Shown: piece by piece, positions 34,577 through 41,853 of the stretch
How the letters are laid out: every line of letters starts with the position of its first letter
How positions within the stretch are numbered: position 1 is the first letter of the stretch
NCBI GenBank assembly: GCA_902573865.1
Contig: CACGLI010000006.1
Span: 1 to 41,853, forward strand
Direction of reading: 5' to 3'
Origin: an uncultured Pelagibacteraceae bacterium
GTDB taxonomy: Bacteria > Pseudomonadota > Alphaproteobacteria > Pelagibacterales > Pelagibacteraceae
DNA length: 41,853 bases
Notes under the pieces: generated by a model
What the model was told of the DNA's origin: nothing
The model's input: only the letters and a program-made list of their open reading frames with translations
Database searches by the model: none
Made by a program: the position numbers and the translations under genes

Positions 34577-35182
34577 ATGATTAAAAAGTTATACGATAGA
34601 TGCGTTGAATTGGCTAGACATAAATTTTCTAAGCCTATTTTAGGTTTTGTATCTTTTATTGAAAGTTCCTTTTTTCCAGTTCCACCAGATGTAATGATAA
34701 TTCCAATGGTTGTAGCAAAAAAAAATGATTATGTGGTTATAGCTACAGTCGCCACAGTATGTTCTGCTTTAGGAGCTCTATTTGGATATTTAATTGGAGT
34801 TTTATTTTTTAATGAAATTGGTGTTAAAATTTTTCAAATTTATGGATATGAAGATGTCAATTTTTTGAAGGAGAAATTTTCTGAAAGTAAAAGTATGTTA
34901 CCATTTATCATAACATTATTTATAGCAGGTTTTACTCCTGTCCCTTTCAAATTGTTGACCATCACTAGTGGTTTTGTCCAATTTAATTTAATAATCTTTT
35001 TTATAACTTGTGTTGTTACCAGAGGTTTAAGATTTTTTTTAATCGCTTACCTCACAAACAAATTTGGTAGAGCATTCGGTCCATTTCTTGAAAAAAAAGG
35101 TGCTAAGTTCTCATTTTTTTTGGTGTTGGGACTATGTATAATTTTATTCATCGCTTATATTTTAATAAAAAATTATGTTTAA
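34577..35182 (+). CDS. YqaA/DedA-type (VTT domain) membrane protein
   Basis: 201 residues with four to five membrane segments. ESSFFPVPPDVMIIPM near residues 29-44 and AGFTPVPFKLLTITSG near residues 118-133 are the paired re-entrant-loop motifs of the DedA/VTT superfamily, YqaA branch. Members act in lipid-carrier or phospholipid flipping and envelope maintenance. It overlaps dsbB by 8 bp; the run continues to coq7. Confidence 0.88.
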   Translation: MIKKLYDRCVELARHKFSKPILGFVSFIESSFFPVPPDVMIIPMVVAKKNDYVVIATVATVCSALGALFGYLIGVLFFNEIGVKIFQIYGYEDVNFLKEKFSESKSMLPFIITLFIAGFTPVPFKLLTITSGFVQFNLIIFFITCVVTRGLRFFLIAYLTNKFGRAFGPFLEKKGAKFSFFLVLGLCIILFIAYILIKNYV

Positions 35183-35660
35183 TTTATCACCTAATACAAT
35201 TTTAAAATTCATTTTACTATTAAGTTTTTTTGCATTAAGTGCTGCTTATTTTATTGAATTTGCGTTAGGTCATTTACCTTGTGCGTTATGTAAAATTCAA
35301 AGAATTCCTTACATTGCTGCTTTAGTTTTAATTTCTTTATTCTTTCTGTTTAATTCTCCAAATAAATATATCTTGATAATGTTGATAGTTGTGTTTTTTC
35401 TAGGAACAATTGTGTCCTTATATCATGTGGGTATAGAGCAAGGTATTTTTAATGAAAGCTTTCTATGTAAATTACAAGGTAACTCTGATGCGAACAGTGC
35501 CGCTGAACTTTTGTCTCAACTTAAAACTATTAATGTAAGTTGTAAGGAAGTTCCAATCACTTTTATGGGTTTTTCACTTGCTACATTTAATGCTCTTTTA
35601 TCTTTTACAATATTTGCTATTTTAATCAAAAATTTTAATAAATATGAAAAAAACAAATAA
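35175..35660 (+). CDS. dsbB: disulfide bond formation protein B-like
   Basis: 161 residues, four membrane helices. The periplasmic CALC pair (Cys36, Cys39) in GHLPCALCKIQR is the DsbB quinone-proximal active site, and a second pair, Cys98 and Cys123, forms the loop disulfide that oxidises DsbA. It passes electrons to quinone. It overlaps the start of coq7, a ubiquinone biosynthesis gene, by 17 bp: a logical pairing, since DsbB reduces ubiquinone. No dsbA is in the window. Confidence 0.92.
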   Translation: MFNLSPNTILKFILLLSFFALSAAYFIEFALGHLPCALCKIQRIPYIAALVLISLFFLFNSPNKYILIMLIVVFFLGTIVSLYHVGIEQGIFNESFLCKLQGNSDANSAAELLSQLKTINVSCKEVPITFMGFSLATFNALLSFTIFAILIKNFNKYEKNK

Positions 35661-36177
35661 AAAAGCGCTAGAAGAAATCATAAGAGTTGATCATGCAGGA
35701 GAACGTGGGGCGATTAAGATCTACGAGGGGCAGCTATTGGCTCTAAAAACATTTAAACAAAATGAGCCCCTTAAAAGAAAAATTGAAGAGATGAGAGAAC
35801 ATGAGGCTGAACATTATGAATTTTTTAGGGATGAAATAAAAAAAAGAAATATTAAACCAACAAAATTTCTTCCGTTATGGGACTTGATGGGTGTGACACT
35901 TGGTTTTGGGACTGCTATGCTTGGAGAAAAAGCTGCAATGCTTTGTACTGCTTCGGTTGAGGAAGTAATTGACGAGCATTACAAAAACCAAACCTTTAAG
36001 TTAAAAGACGATGAAAAAGAACTAAAAAAGAAAATAGAAAAATTTAGGGCAGATGAAATAGAGCATAAAAATATTGCATATGACTCTGGAGCAACCAAAA
36101 AAGGGCCCTATGGTTTATTAGACAAAATAATTAAAACTTCGTCAAGAATTGCAATTACTATTTCTGAAAAAATTTAA
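35644..36177 (+). CDS. coq7: 3-demethoxyubiquinol 3-hydroxylase
   Basis: 177 residues, ferritin-like diiron monooxygenase. It hydroxylates demethoxyubiquinone near the end of ubiquinone synthesis. Metal ligands are visible in RVDHAGERGA (Glu20), the ExxH pair Glu54/His57 in HEAEHYE, Glu in VEEVIDEHY (about 106-107) and the second ExxH, Glu138/His141, in DEIEH. The N-terminal amphipathic region is short, as in bacterial Coq7. Its TAA directly abuts the stop of the convergent HNH gene with no gap. Confidence 0.95.
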   Translation: MKKTNKKALEEIIRVDHAGERGAIKIYEGQLLALKTFKQNEPLKRKIEEMREHEAEHYEFFRDEIKKRNIKPTKFLPLWDLMGVTLGFGTAMLGEKAAMLCTASVEEVIDEHYKNQTFKLKDDEKELKKKIEKFRADEIEHKNIAYDSGATKKGPYGLLDKIIKTSSRIAITISEKI

Positions 36178-36747
36178 TTAAGGTTCTAACTCTATATCCC
36201 AGTATAGATAATCCATCCAACTTTCATGAAGAAAGTTGGGAGGAAAGTTTCTCCCATTTTTATGTAAATCATCAACTGTCGGAATAAAAGGTTTATTAAA
36301 CAGTTTCATTCCACTATTTTCGAATAGTTTTCCACCCTTTTTAACATTACATGTAGAACAAGCTGTAACAACATTTTCCCAGTCTGTAACTCCACCTTTC
36401 GATTTTGGTAGCAAATGATCAAAGGTTAAATCTTTTTTGTCACCACAGTACTGACAAGTAAATTTATCTCTTAGAAAAACATTAAATCTTGTAAAGTTTG
36501 GGTTTTCGGACGGCTTGATAAAATTTTTTAGTGCGATAACGCTAGGCAAATTCATTTCAAATGAAGGACTTCTTATTTTTCTCTTATAGTTTGATACAAT
36601 ACTTACTCTGTTTAAAAAAACTGACTTGACTGCATCTTGCCAGCACCAAAGTGATAAAGGATAATAGCTTAACGGTCTAAAATCAGCATTTAAAACTAAT
36701 GCAGGACACTTCTCTAATGGAACTTGTTTGTTCGCAGATATAATCAT
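36178..36747 (-). CDS. HNH endonuclease family protein
   Basis: 189 residues. The C-terminal HNH/beta-beta-alpha-metal core has CQYCG (Cys98, Cys101), DH (Asp110, His111), WENVV (Asn125) and CSTCN (Cys130, Cys133): a zinc-stabilised nuclease site. An N-terminal domain (PALVLNADFRPLSYYPLSLW) is conserved in a widespread chromosomal family, so this is a housekeeping-type HNH protein rather than a restriction or mobile enzyme. No toxin or phage neighbours. Specific function unknown. Confidence 0.88.
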   Translation of the reverse strand: MIISANKQVPLEKCPALVLNADFRPLSYYPLSLWCWQDAVKSVFLNRVSIVSNYKRKIRSPSFEMNLPSVIALKNFIKPSENPNFTRFNVFLRDKFTCQYCGDKKDLTFDHLLPKSKGGVTDWENVVTACSTCNVKKGGKLFENSGMKLFNKPFIPTVDDLHKNGRNFPPNFLHESWMDYLYWDIELEP

Positions 36748-36811
36748 TGTTAAAAGCTATCTGAAAGTAAAAATTTAATCAAGTTATTAATTTGTCTTAA
36801 AATAAGTTTAA

Positions 36812-37465
36812 TTAATATAAGTTTTTTTTTATAAATTCCAAACCTAAACTTGATCCCTCTTGAGGAATTCTATGTTCACAATTCTTGAATATTTTTGCCT
36901 CTATTGAATAATTATTTTTAAAAAAAAATTCTTTAGCCTCAAGAAAAGATTCGATTGGTACCACCTCATCTTTATCGCCATGCATCAAAATAACCTCGGG
37001 TCTTGAGTTAATATTTCTTGAGAGATGATCTGTGCTTATAATTCTCCCAGAATATCCAATTATTGCTTTTATTTTATCAGTTCTTTTTAACCCAGTTTGA
37101 ATGGATATCATGCACCCTTGGCTAAATCCTCCTAGTATAATATTATTTGATTTCAAATTTAGATTGTCTTTTACTTCATCAATTAACTTATTTAGTTTAA
37201 TTTCAGCTACCAAAGATTTCGTTAAAATTTCATCTTTAGTTTGGTCCATTAGATCAAACCACTGAAATCCTGTTGCACTTACCGCACATTTCTCCGGTGC
37301 ATCCGGACAAATAAAAATAGTTTCGGGTAAATAATTTTTCCAGTAATTGGCTAAAATTGAAATATCCTTTCCATCTCCTCCATAGCCGTGGCAAAGTATT
37401 ACAGCGTTTTTAGGTTTTTGACTTGATTTTGGATTTATAATTGTTGTGTTTAGTGTGTACGTCAT
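36812..37465 (-). CDS. phospholipase/carboxylesterase (YpfH-like alpha/beta hydrolase)
   Basis: 217 residues. HGYGGDGKD (about 26-34) gives the oxyanion hole, GFSQG has nucleophile Ser115, HGDKDEVVP gives Asp166 and CEHRIP gives His198: a complete triad in the carboxylesterase/lysophospholipase (AB_hydrolase_2) order. It cleaves short acyl esters or lysophospholipids in the cytoplasm; the natural substrate is unknown. Only 21 bp separates its start from that of the divergent HIG1 gene, so each promoter must lie partly in the other's coding DNA, or the genes share one. Confidence 0.9.
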   Translation of the reverse strand: MTYTLNTTIINPKSSQKPKNAVILCHGYGGDGKDISILANYWKNYLPETIFICPDAPEKCAVSATGFQWFDLMDQTKDEILTKSLVAEIKLNKLIDEVKDNLNLKSNNIILGGFSQGCMISIQTGLKRTDKIKAIIGYSGRIISTDHLSRNINSRPEVILMHGDKDEVVPIESFLEAKEFFFKNNYSIEAKIFKNCEHRIPQEGSSLGLEFIKKNLY

Positions 37466-37486
37466 GTTAATAAAGTTTGTTTTGTT

Positions 37487-37687
37487 ATGTCAGAATTTTT
37501 TTTCAATTTAATAGGATTTACTTTATTGGGAGCTGTAGCCATAGTTCTAATTATGGGTATTTATACTTTATTTAAAGGTGGGAACACCAGTAAAAAATAT
37601 TCCAATAAATTAATGCAATTAAGAGTTCTTTTGCAGTTTATAGCAATAATTGTTCTTGTTGTTATCGCGTACTTTTTTAAAGATTAA
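37487..37687 (+). CDS. HIG1-domain twin-transmembrane protein
   Basis: 66 residues with two membrane helices around a conserved linker: LFKGGN...SNKLMQLRVLLQF. The basic-hydrophobic MxxRVxxQ motif is the HIG1 signature. Homologues in mitochondria (Rcf1) associate with cytochrome c oxidase; bacterial members are thought to act in the same way. The last 4 bp (TTAA) are shared with the stop of the convergent tlpA-like gene. No cox genes in the window. Confidence 0.8.
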   Translation: MSEFFFNLIGFTLLGAVAIVLIMGIYTLFKGGNTSKKYSNKLMQLRVLLQFIAIIVLVVIAYFFKD

Positions 37688-38211
37688 GAATTTTTTCTAA
37701 TTATTTTTTTGAAATCTTTAGTGTCAAAATCAATTTCTCCAATTATTCTGGCAAATTCATTACCATTCTTGTCAATTAATATTGTAGTTGGCAGACCTCT
37801 CATTTTAAATTTTTTTGCTAAATTGAATTTGGGGTCAAAATAGATGTCTAGATTATCAATATTTAGATCATCAAAAAATTTTTTTGCTTTGGTTTGATTG
37901 GGTTTCTCCATATTAATTGCAAAAATCTTCAGTTCAGGCATATCCTTTGCCAGTCGGCTAAGGGAGGGCATTTCCTTTTTACATGGAGCACACCATGTAG
38001 CCCAAAAATTTAAAATCATGATCTTGCCTTTATTTTCGCTTAAGTCGACATCTTGAAGATTAAAATCTTTAAATTTTAGATTTTCAATGGGTTTGGGATT
38101 ATCGTAAAAAATTATATTTTTATTAAGATTTGTTACCGCTTTAACATTACCTATAAAGAAAATCACAATTAGGGTGTGAATATAAGTTTTAAAAGATTTA
38201 CTAATTTTCAT
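37684..38211 (-). CDS. TlpA-like thiol:disulfide oxidoreductase
   Basis: 175 residues: signal peptide or anchor (about 1-25), a short linker, then a redoxin-type thioredoxin domain with active site WCAPC (Cys74, Cys77) and cis-Pro motif RGLPTT (about 143). Exported, it would act as a reductant in the periplasm, for example in cytochrome c maturation or copper-site assembly in oxidase. In other alphaproteobacteria a tlpA gene is commonly beside argH, as here (30 bp apart, divergent). Confidence 0.9.
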   Translation of the reverse strand: MKISKSFKTYIHTLIVIFFIGNVKAVTNLNKNIIFYDNPKPIENLKFKDFNLQDVDLSENKGKIMILNFWATWCAPCKKEMPSLSRLAKDMPELKIFAINMEKPNQTKAKKFFDDLNIDNLDIYFDPKFNLAKKFKMRGLPTTILIDKNGNEFARIIGEIDFDTKDFKKIIRKNS

Positions 38212-38241
38212 ATTAATTTAAATTAAAAATAACATAGTGAA

Positions 38242-39624
38242 ATGAAAAATAAAACTGTTTGGTCAAATAGATTTAAAGGAGAGACTTCGATATCTCTTCA
38301 AAAAATTGGCTCATCCATTAATGTCGATAAAAGACTTTATGAGCAAGACATAGCTGCGTCTATTATTCACGCTAAAATGCTCATGAAACAAAAAATAATC
38401 AATAGTTCTATTGGAAATAAAATTATTAATGGTCTTAAAAAAATTAAAATTCAAATTGATAAAGATAATTTTAATTTTCAAGAAAAATATGAAGACATTC
38501 ACTTAAATATAGAAAAAAAATTATTTGAAATTATAGGACCTGCAGCAGGATATTTGCATACAGCTAGATCTAGAAATGATCAAGTTGTAACAGATTTTAA
38601 GCTTTGGGTTAAACAAGCTTCAAAAAGCTTAAATAAAAAAATTATATTATTAATGAAAAGTATAATAAAAAAAGCTGAAAAAAATACAGGAACTATAATG
38701 CCAGGCTTGACGCATTTAAAGAATGCTCAACCTGTTTCGTTTGCTCATTATCTTCTATCGTACTATGAAATGTTCAAAAGAGATAAACAAAGATTTGAAA
38801 ATAATATTGATCTTTTAAATGAATGTCCTCTTGGATCTGCTGCGCTTTCAGGCACCTCATATAAAATAGATAGAAAATATACTGCAACAAAACTTGGTTT
38901 CAAAAAACCAACTGACAATTCAATTGACTCGGTTTCGGATAGAGATTTTGCTATAGATTTTTTATATGCATCTGCTTTAAGTGCAATGCATTTATCAAGA
39001 TTAGCTGAAGATTTTGTTATCTATAATTCTGATGCCTTTAATTTCATATCCTTCGAAGATAATATGCTGACTGGTTCTTCTATTATGCCACAAAAAAAAA
39101 ATCCTGATCCTGCAGAAATTATTAGAGGTAGAGTTGGACTAAATTATGGATATTTGAATTCAATGCTAACTATCATGAAAGGCCTTCCAATGTCTTACTT
39201 CAAAGATTTACAAGATGACAAAGAATTAGTCTTCAATGGATTTGATACTTTAAACGACTCTCTGACTTTAGGTATTGAGCTAATAAATTCTGTAAAACCA
39301 AATAAATCTCAAATGTTAGTAATGGCGAATCAAGGGTTCACAACAGCAACAGATTTTGCAGATTATCTAGTTAAAGAAAAAAATTTATCATTCAGAGAAT
39401 CTCACTCATTGTCAGCAAAGCTAGTGGGTCTGGCAGAGAAAAAAGGTGTTGCTTTGAATGAACTGTCATTACAGGAATTAAAAAAAATTAACAAAAATTT
39501 GGACAGAGATGTCTTAAAAATTTTTGATTTAAAAAACTCCGTGAATTCCAAAAAATCATATGGTGGAACTGCAGAAGCTAATGTAAAAATGATGATTAAA
39601 AAATATAAAAAGGAGACAAAATGA
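38242..39624 (+). CDS. argH: argininosuccinate lyase
   Basis: 460 residues, normal length. Cleaves argininosuccinate to arginine and fumarate, the last step of arginine synthesis. Motifs are TARSRNDQV (about 110-118), LTHLKNAQPVS (about 156-166) and the fumarase/lyase signature GSSIMPQKKNPDP (about 278-290), with catalytic Ser in SSIM. The stop overlaps the lipoprotein start by 4 bp (ATGA). Start is the first ATG, with weak Shine-Dalgarno. Confidence 0.97.
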   Translation: MKNKTVWSNRFKGETSISLQKIGSSINVDKRLYEQDIAASIIHAKMLMKQKIINSSIGNKIINGLKKIKIQIDKDNFNFQEKYEDIHLNIEKKLFEIIGPAAGYLHTARSRNDQVVTDFKLWVKQASKSLNKKIILLMKSIIKKAEKNTGTIMPGLTHLKNAQPVSFAHYLLSYYEMFKRDKQRFENNIDLLNECPLGSAALSGTSYKIDRKYTATKLGFKKPTDNSIDSVSDRDFAIDFLYASALSAMHLSRLAEDFVIYNSDAFNFISFEDNMLTGSSIMPQKKNPDPAEIIRGRVGLNYGYLNSMLTIMKGLPMSYFKDLQDDKELVFNGFDTLNDSLTLGIELINSVKPNKSQMLVMANQGFTTATDFADYLVKEKNLSFRESHSLSAKLVGLAEKKGVALNELSLQELKKINKNLDRDVLKIFDLKNSVNSKKSYGGTAEANVKMMIKKYKKETK

Positions 39625-39731
39625 AAATATTAGCTTCTATATCTATTTTAGTTTTGATTATCTCCGGCTGCGGGAAAAAGTCAGAACCTAAATATAGTGG
39701 AAAACCCACACAAATACAAATAACTATATAA
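39621..39731 (+). CDS. lptM: LptM-like small lipoprotein
   Basis: 36 residues: a Lys start, hydrophobic stretch and lipobox ISGC with Cys17 as the lipidation site, then GKKSEPKYSGKPTQ. Position between argH and lysA, size and the CG-K-x-P-x-Y-like start of the mature part match the LptM/YifL family, an outer-membrane lipoprotein that in E. coli helps LptD mature. A GGAG Shine-Dalgarno lies inside the end of argH, which it overlaps by 4 bp; lysA begins 4 bp later. Too short for routine gene calling. The LptM name rests on position and lipobox, not on a strong motif. Confidence 0.75.
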   Translation: MKILASISILVLIISGCGKKSEPKYSGKPTQIQITI

Positions 39732-39735
39732 TTAT

Positions 39736-40965
39736 ATGCAAAGTTTAAGATATGTAGGTAAAAATCTATTTTTAGAAAAAATTTCTTTAAAAAATTTTTT
39801 GAGGAAAAATAAATCTCCCTTTTATATCTATTCTGAAAACCAGATTATTTATAATTTTATAAAATTTAAAAATATTTTCAAAAAAACTGATCCTTTAATC
39901 TGCTTTGCTGCTAAATCTAATAGCAATGTTCAAATACTTAAAGTTTTAAGTAAATTAGGAGCAGGCGTGGATGTTGTATCAGGCGGTGAATTATTAAAAG
40001 CTCTTAAGGCGGGCATAAAACCAAAAAAAATTGTTTTCTCTGGTGTGGGAAAAACAGAGGAAGAATTAAAAGTTGCAATAAATAAAAATATTTTATTAAT
40101 TAATTGTGAGTCTGAAAGTGAAGCACTATTAGTCAATAATATCGGAAAAAGATTAAAAAAACATGTGTCTATTGGATTTAGGTTAAATCCAAATATTGAT
40201 GCAAAAACGCATAAAAAGATATCAACTGGAAAAGCAGAAAATAAATTTGGATTATCAATCAAATCTTTCAAATCTTTTTTGAAAAAAATTAATTCTTTAA
40301 AAAACATAAGGTTGAATGCCTTAAGCGTACACATTGGTAGTCAGATTTTAAGTGAAACACCTTTTAAAAGGACGCTAGGTGTTATGCAAAAATTAATAAT
40401 GGAATTGAAATTAAATCTTAATTTTGTAGATTTTGGTGGAGGTTTTGGTATTGACTATAGCGGAAAAGACAAAACCTTAAATCTTACTAATTATTCTAAA
40501 TTGGTAGAAAAATTTGCAAAAAAAATAAATTGTAAAATTATTTTTGAACCGGGACGGTCTATTATTGGGAATGCTGGAATACTTATAAGTAAAGTTCAAT
40601 TTATCAAAAGAGGAAGTAAAAAAAGCTTTATAATTTTAGATGCTGGAATGAACGATTTTATGCGACCAGCTTTATATGATGCATTTCATAAAATCATTCC
40701 TATATCTAAAACTTCATCAAGAATGACAGGAGCAATAGAATTTGTTGGTCCTATTTGTGAAAGTACATGTAAATTTGGAGTTTATAAAAAATATCAAAAA
40801 TTAAACGAGAACGACTATATCGCAATTACAAATGTAGGTGCTTACGGTTCTTCTTTGTCTTCTAATTATAATACAAGACCTTTAATCGCTGAAATTTTAA
40901 TCAATAAAAATAAATATAGATATATTAGAAAAAAACAAAATATACTTAAATTGATTAATTCTTAA
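39736..40965 (+). CDS. lysA: diaminopimelate decarboxylase
   Basis: 409 residues, PLP enzyme of fold type III. It decarboxylates meso-diaminopimelate to lysine. The PLP lysine is Lys60 in CFAAKSN; GGGFGIDY (about 235) and EPGRS (about 274) bind the phosphate; CEST (about 343) and GAYGSSLSSNYNTRP near the C-terminus provide the catalytic Cys and the substrate site. It follows the lipoprotein by 4 bp and overlaps plsC by one base (TAATG). dapF does not follow here. Confidence 0.96.
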   Translation: MQSLRYVGKNLFLEKISLKNFLRKNKSPFYIYSENQIIYNFIKFKNIFKKTDPLICFAAKSNSNVQILKVLSKLGAGVDVVSGGELLKALKAGIKPKKIVFSGVGKTEEELKVAINKNILLINCESESEALLVNNIGKRLKKHVSIGFRLNPNIDAKTHKKISTGKAENKFGLSIKSFKSFLKKINSLKNIRLNALSVHIGSQILSETPFKRTLGVMQKLIMELKLNLNFVDFGGGFGIDYSGKDKTLNLTNYSKLVEKFAKKINCKIIFEPGRSIIGNAGILISKVQFIKRGSKKSFIILDAGMNDFMRPALYDAFHKIIPISKTSSRMTGAIEFVGPICESTCKFGVYKKYQKLNENDYIAITNVGAYGSSLSSNYNTRPLIAEILINKNKYRYIRKKQNILKLINS

Positions 40966-41672
40966 TGCAGTTTATCAAATCTTTAATTTTTAATATTTTT
41001 CTTTATTGTGGGCTTGTTTTAATTTTTATTTTAGCAATACCTACCTTAATTCTTCCTGATAAATTTACAATTTTTTTTGGAAGGATGTCTGCAAAATACA
41101 TTGTCTTCATTTTAAAACTTGTATTAAATACCAAGGTAATTTTTCATGGAGAAGAAAACTTAAAAAAGGTTGATCGTTTTTTTGTTGCCTCTGCACACCA
41201 GTCAATGTTTGAAACTTTTGCTTTGCAAATTCCTCTAGATGGTCCAATTTTTATTTTAAAAAAAGAGCTTATGAATATTCCTTTATTTGGTTGGTATCTT
41301 AGAAAAATCGGCGCGATAGCGATTATAAGAGAGACAACGACTAAAGAAAATTTAAGTTTTTTTGATAAAATAAAAGAAAAGTTAGAGGAAAATAAAAGAC
41401 CTCTTCTAATATTTCCTCAAGGCACCCGGGTCAAACTAGATGAGCACCCGCCTTTCAAAAAAGGTGTTGGTAGAATATACAATGCACTAAATTTGCCATG
41501 TATACCAGTTGCATTAAATACAGGAAAAGTTTGGCCAAAAAATAGTTTTATGAAGTATTCAGGAGATATGCATATTTCATTTTTAGAACCAATAATGCCT
41601 GGAAAAGAAAAAGATGAATTTACCAAAGAAATTGAAAATAAGATTTATAATGAAATAAAAAAATATTATTAG
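40965..41672 (+). CDS. plsC: 1-acyl-sn-glycerol-3-phosphate acyltransferase-like
   Basis: 235 residues with an N-terminal membrane helix (about 8-30), then the LPLAT/PlsC core. Motif I reads HQSMFE (His78 to Glu83), an HX4E in place of the textbook HX4D. Motif III reads FPQGTR (149-154) instead of FPEGTR. Both are conservative and I believe they recur in an alphaproteobacterial subgroup. It acylates lysophosphatidate at position 2 in phosphatidic acid synthesis, or acts on another lyso-lipid. Its TAG abuts the stop of the convergent tyrA. Confidence 0.9.
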   Translation: MQFIKSLIFNIFLYCGLVLIFILAIPTLILPDKFTIFFGRMSAKYIVFILKLVLNTKVIFHGEENLKKVDRFFVASAHQSMFETFALQIPLDGPIFILKKELMNIPLFGWYLRKIGAIAIIRETTTKENLSFFDKIKEKLEENKRPLLIFPQGTRVKLDEHPPFKKGVGRIYNALNLPCIPVALNTGKVWPKNSFMKYSGDMHISFLEPIMPGKEKDEFTKEIENKIYNEIKKYY

Positions 41673-41853
41673 TTATTTTCTACCAAAGTCTGGTTTTTCA
41701 GTATCCTGCCCTGCTTCAATAATTTCTTTTCTAACTTTTTTGGTTGAAGCAAAGATTTCAAGGAGTTTTTTGCTATCTTTATTTTTAATAGCATTTTTAA
41801 TTTCATCAAGATTTTTTGAGTAGTTATCTAAAACCTTTAAGATATTGTCGCTA
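41673..41853 (-). CDS. tyrA: prephenate/arogenate dehydrogenase, C-terminal end only
   Basis: Minus-strand frame of about 60 codons, open to the window edge, ending in TAA at 41673-41675. It reads SDNILKVLDNYSKNLDEI, then a Lys-rich helix (KKLLEIFASTKKVRKEIIEAGQDT) and ends DFGRK. The helical C-terminus and placement beside plsC match the alphaproteobacterial prephenate/arogenate dehydrogenase (TyrA/TyrC) of tyrosine synthesis. The NAD-binding domain is outside the window, so the call rests on this tail and on gene order. Confidence 0.65.
   Translation of the reverse strand, partial: SDNILKVLDNYSKNLDEIKNAIKNKDSKKLLEIFASTKKVRKEIIEAGQDTEKPDFGRK

Noticed and set aside
36178-36747. HNH protein as a restriction, homing or toxin nuclease
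   Set aside because: No methylase, immunity gene or intron context; its N-terminal domain matches a widespread chromosomal family.
39930-40334. 134-codon minus-strand frame opposite lysA
   Set aside because: Shadow of the well-supported diaminopimelate decarboxylase.

Overview
This is a compact, very AT-rich bacterial chromosome segment. Protein families and gene order point to a marine alphaproteobacterium of the SAR11 (Pelagibacterales) type or a similarly streamlined relative. Evidence for this is gltB-gltD, a TRAP-TAXI transporter, a SUV3-like helicase near fdxA and carD, a short bacterial Coq7, and an argH-small lipoprotein-lysA-plsC-tyrA run. Most intergenic gaps are under 50 bp, start/stop overlaps of 1-4 bp are common, and several convergent pairs share or abut their stop codons. 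The assignment comes from gene content only; no database was searched. No phage, IS element, CRISPR array or rRNA was seen, and no stretch over 300 bp lacks a gene.

Layout. 1-7.5 kb: end of an alpha/beta hydrolase, then minus-strand gltD-gltB-SDR (glutamate synthase operon). 7.6-9.9 kb: uppP and an O-antigen-ligase-like membrane protein, then tRNA-Arg(ACG). 10-19 kb is an acetyl-CoA block: thiolase, an HDAC-fold deacylase, acetoacetyl-CoA synthetase, and a homodimeric-type pyruvate dehydrogenase E1 carrying its own N-terminal lipoyl domain, followed by E2. 18.7-20.3 kb: EamA permease, hotdog thioesterase and two unannotated small ORFs. 20.3-26.3 kb (minus): aminotransferase, TAXI solute-binding protein with its own promoter and terminator, fused TRAP permease, and a sugar-dehydrogenase-like beta-propeller. 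26.4-30.3 kb (plus): SUV3-like helicase, TerB-like protein, ferredoxin, CarD. 30.3-34.6 kb (minus): a 21-residue Lys/Arg-rich ORF, fatty acyl-CoA ligase, tRNA-Leu(CAA), SBF symporter, a double winged-helix regulator and a small membrane protein. 34.6-41.9 kb: YqaA/DedA, DsbB, Coq7, HNH protein, esterase, HIG1 protein, TlpA-like thioredoxin, argH, LptM-like lipoprotein, lysA, plsC, and the end of tyrA.

Most of the window is core metabolism. The least described items are the tiny ORFs (20000-20152, 20198-20257, 30383-30448), the lipoyl-E1 fusion, the tandem winged-helix regulator with its membrane partner, and several structured intergenic elements. I did not find a clear new multi-gene defence or mobile system.
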